NCBI GenBank assembly: GCA_012510755.1
Contig: JAAZHL010000132.1
Coordinates: forward strand, 1 to 6,181
Source of the DNA: Leucobacter sp.
GTDB lineage: Bacteria; Actinomycetota; Actinomycetes; Actinomycetales; Microbacteriaceae
Direction of reading: 5' to 3'
DNA: 6,181 nucleotides
Shown here: piece after piece, positions 1-5,211 of the stretch
How the letters are laid out: each line of letters begins with the position of its first letter
How positions within the stretch are numbered: position 1 is the stretch's first letter
Notes under the pieces: model-generated
Databases searched by the model: none
Told to the model about the DNA's origin: nothing
The model's input: only the letters and a program-made list of their open reading frames with translations
Position numbers and translations under genes: made by a program

Positions 1-15
1 CAACAACAACAACAA
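1..15 (+). repeat. (CAA)5 microsatellite
   Basis: Five perfect CAA units open the window, and the array may extend to the left. Depending on frame it would encode Gln, Asn or Thr runs, and none of the three forward frames has a stop inside it. The unit is three bases, so gain or loss of copies would not shift any reading frame. It lies just before dnaE2, which itself carries a CAG/CAA-rich repeat further along. Confidence 0.85.
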
Positions 16-52
16 CGCTCACGCACAATCACCAACAACGGTGACGCCATGA
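1..52 (+). CDS. 3' end of an upstream gene (imuB-like gene expected, unproven)
   Basis: The frame beginning at base 2 is open from the window edge and ends at a TGA at 50-52, overlapping the ATG at 49-51 as ATGA. This arrangement is typical of translationally coupled genes. The visible C-terminus would be five Asn followed by AHAQSPTTVTP. A second frame, beginning at base 3, ends at a TGA at 42-44 and would give a tail ending NHQQR, so the frame of the upstream gene is not certain. In actinobacteria dnaE2 commonly follows imuB, a Y-family polymerase-like protein that links DnaE2 to the sliding clamp, which makes imuB the natural guess. Nothing in these 17 codons is diagnostic. The CAA run would lie in its C-terminal tail. 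Confidence 0.3.
   Translation, partial: NNNNNAHAQSPTTVTP
29..44 (+). promoter_or_regulatory. small hairpin over the weak dnaE2 ribosome-binding site
   Basis: TCACC (29-33) pairs perfectly with GGTGA (40-44) around the loop AACAAC. GGTGA is the only purine-rich stretch with any Shine-Dalgarno character ahead of the ATG at 49, and it lies just 4 nt from it. A five-pair stem could mask this weak site until ribosomes finishing the upstream gene open it. The stem is short and could be chance. Confidence 0.25.
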
Positions 53-3000
53 CCGAGTCCACAGCCCACGCCTACGCCGAACTGCACACCCATTCGCATT
101 ACAGCTTTCTCGACGGCGCAAGTTCTCCCGAGTCGCTGGTAGCTGAAGCCCTACATTTGGGCCTCACGGGTCTCGCCCTCACTGACCACAACGGGCTGCA
201 GGGCGCGGCACAATTTGCAGAGGCCGCACTCGGTCACGATCTTGACACTGTGTATGGAGCTGAGCTTTCACTCGAACTCGAAGCTGCCCCGCTCGGCGAA
301 CCCGACCCTGCCGGCACGCATCTGCTGCTGCTTGCACATGGCGTGAGCGGCTACCACAAGCTCTCTGCGGCTATCACCACAGCGCAGTTAGCAGGCGGGC
401 AAAAAGGTCGCCCAGCGTTTGACCTTGAGATGCTCGCTGCCGCCTCGAACGGAGAGTGGGCGGTGCTCACCGGCTGCCGCAAGGGCGCAGTACAACAGGC
501 ACTCGCGCGAGCACAGAATCGTGTTGACGGCGAGGCCGCCGCACGAGCAGAAATCGACCGGCTCACTGCGCTCTTCGGCGACGACCGCGTGTTCGTCGAG
601 CTGACCGATCAGGGGCACCCAGATGACCACAACCGCATCGATCGGCTAGCTGCGCTCGCTGCAGACACGCAGTTGCCGACGCTGGCAACGAACGCCGTGC
701 ACGCGGCCACTCCTGCAGACACACAACTCGCCGAAGCGATGGCCGCTATTCGTGCACGCCGCAGCCTCGCAGAGCTCGACCCGTTTCTGCCAGCTTCAGG
801 CAGCGCACACCTACGCTCGGGGCGGGCAATGCTGCGCAGGTTCAACCGTCACCCAGACGCCGTGCACCGCACCGCCCCGTTGGCGCGTGAACTCGCGTTC
901 TCACTGCGAGCAGCCACGCCGAAGCTACCAAAGCTTCCCCTCCCGCAAGGCCACACGCAAATGAGTCACCTGCGTGCGCTTGTTTGGCAAGGCGCAAAAG
1001 AGCGCTACCCGCGACTAGACACGGTAATCACCGAACGGCTCGAAAGGGAACTCGCGGTCATTGCGCAACAAGATTTTGCGGGCTACTTTCTCATCGTTCA
1101 CGACATTGTGCAGTTCGCCAGAGGCAAAGGTATTCTGTGCCAAGGGCGAGGATCAGCCGCGAACTCTGCAACTTGCTACGTGCTCGGCATCACCGACGTC
1201 GATTCGATCGCCTATCAGCTTCCGTTCGAACGTTTTCTCAGCAGCCTGCGCGAAGAAGCCCCCGACATCGACGTTGATTTTGAGAGTGGGCGCCGCGAAG
1301 AAGTCATTCAGTACGTCTATGACCGCTATGGGAGGCTCGGTGCCGCACAGGTGGCAAACGTCATCACGTATCGCTCGAAGAACGCGGTGCGAGATGCAGC
1401 CAAAGCGCTCGGTTATGACGCTCAGTCGCAGAAAGTCTTCAGCACATCACTGAAGAGGCATAGTTCGCTCAAAGACCTCGCACCCCCAGCAGAGTCATCA
1501 ATACCTGTCGACGTGTGGACGCTCGCGAAACGGCTGCTCAGCGCACCGAGGCATCTCGGTATTCACTCTGGCGGTATGGTGCTCACCGAGCGCCCAGTCG
1601 GCGAGATCTGCCCGATTGAACACGCACGCATGCCGGGGCGCACCGTGCTGCAGTGGGACAAAGATGACTGCGCATCAATGGGGCTGGTGAAGTTCGATCT
1701 GCTCGGCCTCGGAATGCTGAGCGCGCTCAAACTCACCATCGACCTTGCGCACGAAGCGACCGGCGAACAGTGGAGCTTCGCCACACTGCCAAAAAACGAG
1801 CCTGGGGTGTACGACATGCTGTGCCGCGGTGATGCAATCGGCGTGTTTCAGCTCGAGAGCCGGGCACAACTCAACACATTGCCCAGGCTCAAACCACGAT
1901 GTTTCTATGACATCGTTATCGAGATCGCGCTTATTCGCCCGGGCCCGCTACAAGGCGGGGCGATTCACCCCTACCTGCGTCGACGCAACAAGGAAGAGCC
2001 GGTGACCTATGCCCACCCGATGCTCGAACCAGTGCTCGCGCGCACCCTCGGGGTGCCCCTCTTTCAAGAACAGCTAATGCAGATCGCACAGACGGTGGGC
2101 AACTGCAGCGCTGAAGACGCCGACCTGCTGCGCCGTGCCATGGGGTCAAAACGGGGTGTTGAGAAGATCGAGAAGCTGCGCGACAAAATCTTCGCAGGCA
2201 TGAAGGCAAATGGCATCACCGACGAGACCGCCGCGAGCATCTATGCCCAAATCGAGTCGTTCGCTGACTTCGGTTTCGCCGAAAGCCATTCGATCAGCTT
2301 TGCACTCATCGTTTACGCCAGCGCGTGGTTCAAGCTGCACTACCCTGCGGCATTTCTCGTTGGGCTGCTGCGATCCCAGCCGATGGGTTTCTATGCGCCT
2401 CGCACCCTTGTAGAAGATGCCAGACGCCACGGCGTCGACGTGCTCCCCGCCCAGGTGCAACACGCAGTTGCGTTCGCGTCACTCGAGCCGCGAGAACAGC
2501 ACGATGAGCAAGAGCAGCAAGAACAGCAAGAACAGCAAGAACAGCAAGAACAGCAAAAACAGTACAAACAGCAAGAGCAACCAGGATCAATCGAACCGCC
2601 CGGGCCGCTGCGTCACGCTGGCGACCGTGCAACACCGCGGGGTGGGCTCGATTCGTGCCTCGAGCACGAGCAGCCAGCTGTGGGCGCATTTGACGCGGGC
2701 GCACCTGATACCAGCGCTGCACATCGTAGAGACGGCGCCTATGCGGTGCGTCTCGGGCTCTCCGGCATTCGTGGCATCTCAACGGCGAGCGCCGAACGAA
2801 TTGTTGTTGCACGCACGGCAGGCCCCTTCACCGACCTCGCAGACCTTGCCAGGCGGGCCGACCTCGATCGCGTAGAGCTCGAAGCGCTCGCGACCGCGGG
2901 CGCATGCGAGGGGCTCGCCACAGGCAGACGAGAAGCGCTCTGGTCGGCTGCGCCTGCGGCAGAGAATCGTGAACGTTTTCTACCCGGCATCGCCGTGCAC

Positions 3001-3441
3001 GTGCAACCCCCACTGCTGCCGCTGCTCAGCGCCGCCGAACAAACCGCACTCGACCTCTGGAGCACCGGCATCATCACCGACAAGCACCCGCTCGCCCTGC
3101 TGCGTGACCGGCTCGACACACAGGGGGTCACACGATCTGACGCGCTTCGCACCGCATCACATCGTCACGTCGTGAAGGTCGCCGGGCTAGTGACACACCG
3201 CCAACGACCGAGCACTGCCCGTGGCGTCACGTTTTTAACCCTCGAAGATGAGACCGGCACCACGAACGTAGTGGTGTGGCAACGGGTCTGGCAGCACTAC
3301 CATCGCATCGCAGGCAGCTCACCCGCGATGATTGTCACCGGTACACTCGAACGCAGCCCTGAGGGGCTCGCAAATGTGATTGCGGGCCATTTCGAGCCAC
3401 TCCCCGCGCCAGAGGCGGTGACCTCACGCGATTTTCGCTAA
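49..3441 (+). CDS. dnaE2: error-prone DNA polymerase III alpha subunit DnaE2 (ImuC)
   Basis: DnaE2/ImuC is the C-family polymerase of the damage-inducible mutasome. With ImuB and an ImuA-type partner it copies past DNA lesions at the replication fork and causes mutations. The 1130-residue product has an N-terminal PHP domain (about residues 9-280) with HxH (H13, H15), DH (D46, H47) and E72. The DnaE2 signature CQGRGSAANS lies near 364-373. Catalytic motif PDIDVDF (405-411) supplies D406 and D408, and KFDLLGL (548-554) supplies D550, so the active site is complete. The QPMGFY signature (777-782) separates it from replicative DnaE1. A helix-hairpin-helix region (about 900-955), an OB fold (about 1041-1115) and the usual ending SRDFR follow. 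Residues about 814-896 form an unusually long Gln/Glu-rich linker; mycobacterial DnaE2 is about 1080 residues. ATG 49 is the only in-window start that precedes YAELHTHS. However, the same frame is open to the left edge, and many actinobacterial DnaE2 proteins have N-terminal extensions, so the gene may begin upstream. Confidence 0.96.
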   Translation: MTESTAHAYAELHTHSHYSFLDGASSPESLVAEALHLGLTGLALTDHNGLQGAAQFAEAALGHDLDTVYGAELSLELEAAPLGEPDPAGTHLLLLAHGVSGYHKLSAAITTAQLAGGQKGRPAFDLEMLAAASNGEWAVLTGCRKGAVQQALARAQNRVDGEAAARAEIDRLTALFGDDRVFVELTDQGHPDDHNRIDRLAALAADTQLPTLATNAVHAATPADTQLAEAMAAIRARRSLAELDPFLPASGSAHLRSGRAMLRRFNRHPDAVHRTAPLARELAFSLRAATPKLPKLPLPQGHTQMSHLRALVWQGAKERYPRLDTVITERLERELAVIAQQDFAGYFLIVHDIVQFARGKGILCQGRGSAANSATCYVLGITDVDSIAYQLPFERFLSSLREEAPDIDVDFESGRREEVIQYVYDRYGRLGAAQVANVITYRSKNAVRDAAKALGYDAQSQKVFSTSLKRHSSLKDLAPPAESSIPVDVWTLAKRLLSAPRHLGIHSGGMVLTERPVGEICPIEHARMPGRTVLQWDKDDCASMGLVKFDLLGLGMLSALKLTIDLAHEATGEQWSFATLPKNEPGVYDMLCRGDAIGVFQLESRAQLNTLPRLKPRCFYDIVIEIALIRPGPLQGGAIHPYLRRRNKEEPVTYAHPMLEPVLARTLGVPLFQEQLMQIAQTVGNCSAEDADLLRRAMGSKRGVEKIEKLRDKIFAGMKANGITDETAASIYAQIESFADFGFAESHSISFALIVYASAWFKLHYPAAFLVGLLRSQPMGFYAPRTLVEDARRHGVDVLPAQVQHAVAFASLEPREQHDEQEQQEQQEQQEQQEQQKQYKQQEQPGSIEPPGPLRHAGDRATPRGGLDSCLEHEQPAVGAFDAGAPDTSAAHRRDGAYAVRLGLSGIRGISTASAERIVVARTAGPFTDLADLARRADLDRVELEALATAGACEGLATGRREALWSAAPAAENRERFLPGIAVHVQPPLLPLLSAAEQTALDLWSTGIITDKHPLALLRDRLDTQGVTRSDALRTASHRHVVKVAGLVTHRQRPSTARGVTFLTLEDETGTTNVVVWQRVWQHYHRIAGSSPAMIVTGTLERSPEGLANVIAGHFEPLPAPEAVTSRDFR
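2506..2580 (+). repeat. 9-bp minisatellite encoding Glu-Gln-Gln repeats inside dnaE2
   Basis: Four exact tandem copies of GAACAGCAA occupy 2521-2556. They are flanked by a GAGCAGCAA variant (2512-2520), two diverged units (AAACAGTAC, AAACAGCAA) and partial units at both ends. In the dnaE2 frame this encodes five EQQ units followed by KQY, KQQ and EQ (residues 820-844). The unit length is a multiple of three, so copy-number change would lengthen or shorten the protein in frame. The tract lies in the poorly conserved linker between the polymerase core and the helix-hairpin-helix region, where a variable insert would be tolerated. Confidence 0.95.
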
Positions 3442-3468
3442 TTCCATAATTCGATACCACCTCGGCAG

Positions 3469-3482
3469 AAGCCAGTAGGCTT
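3469..3482. repeat. inverted repeat overlapping the pncB promoter
   Basis: AAGCC and GGCTT form a perfect 5-bp inverted repeat around AGTA, ending 5 nt before the pncB start. It covers the proposed -10 hexamer, so it could be a small operator or simply part of the core promoter. No known NAD-repressor site is recognisable. Confidence 0.25.
3476..3481 (+). promoter_or_regulatory. candidate -10 element of a leaderless pncB promoter
   Basis: TAGGCT fits the actinobacterial -10 pattern TANNNT and ends 6 nt before the GTG start, which would place transcription initiation at or next to the start codon. No Shine-Dalgarno sequence lies between 3460 and 3487, as expected for a leaderless mRNA. No convincing -35 box is seen at the right distance. 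The 46-nt gap between dnaE2 and pncB contains no other feature I can support, and no intrinsic terminator for dnaE2. Confidence 0.5.
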
Positions 3483-3487
3483 GCCGC

Positions 3488-4810
3488 GTGAGCACTTCAA
3501 CAGCACTTCTCACCGACCACTACGAGCTGACCATGGTTGATGCCGCACTCGCTGCGGGCACGGCGCACCGGCAGAGCGTCTTTGAACTGTTCGCACGCAG
3601 ACTCTCGGGTGCGCGACGCTACGGCGTGGTGGCAGGCACCGGGCGCCTGCTCGAGGCGCTCGAAACGTTCCGCTTTGGCGACGAAGAGCTCACCTGGCTC
3701 GAGGCGCAGGGCTTCTTACGGCCACAAACCCTGAACTGGCTTGCTGATTATCGTTTCTCTGGCAATATTTGGGGCTACCCAGAGGGTGAAGTATTTTTTC
3801 CAGGATCTCCCGTGCTGATCGTCGAGTCGACCTTCGCCGAGGCAGTCATACTTGAAACACTCGCGCTCAGCATTCTGAACGCAGATTCAGCGATCGCGAC
3901 GGCTGCCAGCCGCATGTCACACGCTGCGAACGGCAGACCGCTCGCTGAGATGGGTTCACGACGCACATCGGAACGCAGCGCAGTCGCCGCGGCACGGGCC
4001 GCCTATATCGCCGGTTTCTCTGCGACAAGCAACCTTGAAGCGGGCCGCAGCTATGGCATACCCACGATGGGCACCGCAGCACACTCGTTCACACTCTTGC
4101 ATGACAGCGAGCGAGAGGCGTTCGAGGCACAGGTCGCGGCACTCGGCACCGACACCACTCTGCTCGTCGACACCTACGACATCGAACAGGGTGTGCGCAC
4201 CGCCGTTGAAGTCGCGGGCACTGGCTTGGGCGCCGTGCGCATCGACTCGGGTGATCTGCCCGTCGTTGTCGCACGGGTGAGAAACCTGCTCGACGACCTG
4301 GGTGCGACGAATACGCGCATCACGGTGACCAACGACCTCGACGAATACACAGTCGCGGCACTCGGCGCATCTCCCGTCGACAGTTTCGGAGTCGGCACAT
4401 CAGTGGTGGTCGGTAGCGGCTCACCGACCATGGGAATGGTGTACAAACTTGTTGCGCGAACTGCAGACGACGGCGAATGGGTGTCGGTCGCGAAGAAGTC
4501 GACTGACAAAGCCTCAGTTGGTGGCAGAAAAAGCGTTCGACGCATATACAACGACCGCGGCGCAGCCACCACAGAACTGATTCTCTTAGGTGATGGGCCA
4601 GGCGGTGCCTCTGAGGGAGCCGACCTTGCCGCACACAGCCGCGAGGTGCTGGTGCCCCTCGTGGTGCAGGGCGAGACACAGCCGGGGCACACTGGCCGCG
4701 AAGGCATCGCCGCAGCTCGTGAGCGTCATCAACGCGTCGTGGCCGAGCTTCCACCTATTGCGATGAGCCTCACCCGCGGCGACCCCGCGATCAGCACCGA
4801 GTTCGTGTAA
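3488..4810 (+). CDS. pncB: nicotinate phosphoribosyltransferase
   Basis: This cytoplasmic enzyme joins nicotinate to PRPP, with ATP hydrolysis, to give nicotinate mononucleotide. It is the entry reaction of the Preiss-Handler salvage route to NAD. The 440-residue product has the usual bacterial length and opens with the family hallmark LLTDHYELTM. Other conserved segments are GSRR (156-159) for phosphate/substrate binding, the SNLEAGRSYGIPTMGTAAHSF region containing H199 (the likely phosphorylated histidine, by position), IDSGDL (252-257), the GVGTS and PTMGMVYK region (from about 301) and the KKS-DKASVGG segment. The GTG at 3488 is chosen because the conserved N-terminus begins six codons later and a TAGGCT hexamer sits at leaderless-promoter spacing. 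The gene is co-directional with dnaE2 after 46 nt but probably has its own promoter. It converges on the DUF3039 gene. The last codons and stop lie in a 17-bp unit that is duplicated immediately downstream; the protein is unaffected. Confidence 0.96.
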   Translation: MSTSTALLTDHYELTMVDAALAAGTAHRQSVFELFARRLSGARRYGVVAGTGRLLEALETFRFGDEELTWLEAQGFLRPQTLNWLADYRFSGNIWGYPEGEVFFPGSPVLIVESTFAEAVILETLALSILNADSAIATAASRMSHAANGRPLAEMGSRRTSERSAVAAARAAYIAGFSATSNLEAGRSYGIPTMGTAAHSFTLLHDSEREAFEAQVAALGTDTTLLVDTYDIEQGVRTAVEVAGTGLGAVRIDSGDLPVVVARVRNLLDDLGATNTRITVTNDLDEYTVAALGASPVDSFGVGTSVVVGSGSPTMGMVYKLVARTADDGEWVSVAKKSTDKASVGGRKSVRRIYNDRGAATTELILLGDGPGGASEGADLAAHSREVLVPLVVQGETQPGHTGREGIAAARERHQRVVAELPPIAMSLTRGDPAISTEFV

Positions 4811-4826
4811 GCACCGAGTTCGTGTA
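4793..4826 (+). repeat. exact 17-bp tandem duplication across the pncB stop codon
   Basis: AGCACCGAGTTCGTGTA occurs at 4793-4809 and again, base for base, at 4810-4826. The first copy encodes the end of PncB (STEFV and most of the stop); the second is non-coding. The absence of any mismatch suggests a recent slippage or duplication event. It occupies much of the 36-nt gap to the convergent DUF3039 gene. No GC-rich stem with a T run, hence no clear intrinsic terminator, is visible in this gap. Confidence 0.95.
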
Positions 4827-4846
4827 AGCCAGAGCTTCGAGAACCG

Positions 4847-5119
4847 CTACTTCTTCATGCGTTCGTAGACTCGCTTGCAGTCTGGGCACACCGAAAATTT
4901 TTCGGGGTCCCGCGTCTGCGTCCACTTTGTACCCCACAGGGCACGCACGGGCTTGCCGGTCACCGCATATTCGAGAATATTGTCTTTCGGCACATAGTGT
5001 GAAAAGCGTTCATGGTCGCCGTCTTCGAGCTGTTCTTCGTTCAGCAGCTTCTCAAGCTCGCGATCGAGCACATCGATTCCACCGCCAGTGTCTGACTTGT
5101 CACGCGTAAAAATACCCAT
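4847..5119 (-). CDS. DUF3039 family protein
   Basis: This is a small soluble protein of 90 residues with no signal peptide or membrane segment. I recognise the actinobacterial DUF3039 pattern: GGGIDVLDRELEKLLNEE (12-29), the acidic GDHERFSHYV block (34-43), GKPVRALWG (55-63), RDPEKF and a C-terminal CPDC pair (C78, C81) before a basic tail. Its biochemical role is unknown. The CxxC pair suggests metal binding. As I remember the family, the ALWG segment normally reads ALCG, giving a further ligand; here codon TGG at 4934-4936 encodes W62, so H41, C78 and C81 would be the remaining candidates. It converges on pncB and diverges from the YczE-like gene. The ATG is preceded at 6 nt by TACACT, with only GAGG almost touching the start, so leaderless expression is likely. 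Confidence 0.85.
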   Translation of the reverse strand: MGIFTRDKSDTGGGIDVLDRELEKLLNEEQLEDGDHERFSHYVPKDNILEYAVTGKPVRALWGTKWTQTRDPEKFSVCPDCKRVYERMKK

Positions 5120-5125
5120 GCCTCA

Positions 5126-5131
5126 AGTGTA
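5126..5131 (-). promoter_or_regulatory. candidate -10 element of a leaderless DUF3039 promoter
   Basis: Read on the minus strand, TACACT matches TANNNT and is followed by TGAGGC and then the ATG, leaving 6 nt. This is the same geometry as at pncB. GAGG lies one base from the ATG, too close to work as a normal ribosome-binding site. No -35 box is recognisable upstream, where the sequence is CCCCGG-like. Confidence 0.45.
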
Positions 5132-5133
5132 CG

Positions 5134-5144
5134 CACGCAGCGTG
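5134..5144. repeat. 11-bp palindrome in the divergent promoter region
   Basis: CACGC and GCGTG flank a single A as a perfect inverted repeat. It lies just upstream of the proposed -10 of the DUF3039 gene, between the -10 and -35 positions, where a repressor could act. It is too short to exclude chance in GC-rich DNA. Confidence 0.3.
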
Positions 5145-5158
5145 GGCCCCGGGGTTCA
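5143..5158. repeat. imperfect 16-bp palindrome centred on CCCCGGGG
   Basis: TG-NN-CCCCGGGG-NN-CA is symmetrical at 12 of 16 positions and directly adjoins the preceding palindrome. It sits midway between the divergent DUF3039 and YczE-like genes and could be an operator for either. No regulator is identifiable. Confidence 0.25.
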
Positions 5159-5203
5159 TGCTTCGTCTGAAGAGATAAGCCATTCTTCGTCTGAGGGATA
5201 AGC
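5157..5203 (+). repeat. 24/23-bp imperfect tandem repeat ahead of the YczE-like gene
   Basis: Two abutting copies, 5157-5180 and 5181-5203, share the blocks CTTCGTCTGA and GATAAGC. They differ by one substitution in CATG/CATT and by AGA versus GG in the middle. The downstream copy, with the T that follows it, supplies the proposed TAAGCT -10 hexamer; the upstream copy offers TAAGCC at the same place. The repeat may be a duplicated core promoter or a pair of regulator sites. Confidence 0.85.
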
Positions 5204-5204
5204 T
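5199..5204 (+). promoter_or_regulatory. candidate -10 element of a leaderless promoter for the YczE-like gene
   Basis: TAAGCT ends 7 nt before the GTG at 5212, and no Shine-Dalgarno sequence is present. The surrounding TAAGCTTGC closely matches TAGGCTTGC ahead of pncB. Initiation at 5212 favours the GTG over the ATG three bases later as the start codon. Confidence 0.45.
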
Positions 5205-5211
5205 TGCGTTC

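Noticed and set aside
46..50. Altered PHP motif (DHN instead of DHD) in DnaE2 as a lost metal site
   Set aside because: These are residue numbers, not bases. D46 and H47 themselves are retained, and so is HxH at 13-15. The following residue is not one I can claim as a required ligand.
2330..2812. A 160-codon open frame on the minus strand, with Val-Leu-Ala repeats that look like a membrane segment
   Set aside because: It is the reverse of the dnaE2 minisatellite and its flanks. dnaE2 is unbroken and well conserved on the other strand, and the hydrophobic run is only the complement of Gln/Glu codons.
2417..2875. A 152-codon forward frame rich in Ser-Lys-Asn repeats
   Set aside because: It is a shifted-frame shadow of the same repeat. 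The dnaE2 frame is continuous on both sides, so there is no sign of a frameshift.
1..3441. SOS/LexA box for dnaE2
   Set aside because: No palindromic damage box is recognisable in the 48 bases before the start. If dnaE2 is in an operon, its control site would lie upstream of the window.
4174..4707. A 177-codon open frame on the minus strand within pncB
   Set aside because: It is antisense to a strongly conserved enzyme, of Ser/Arg/Pro-rich shadow composition, with no promoter or ribosome-binding site seen.
4811..4846. Possible bidirectional terminator between pncB and the DUF3039 gene
   Set aside because: Only short interrupted pairings (GTTC with GAAC) are present. There is no stable GC-rich stem and no T run on either strand.
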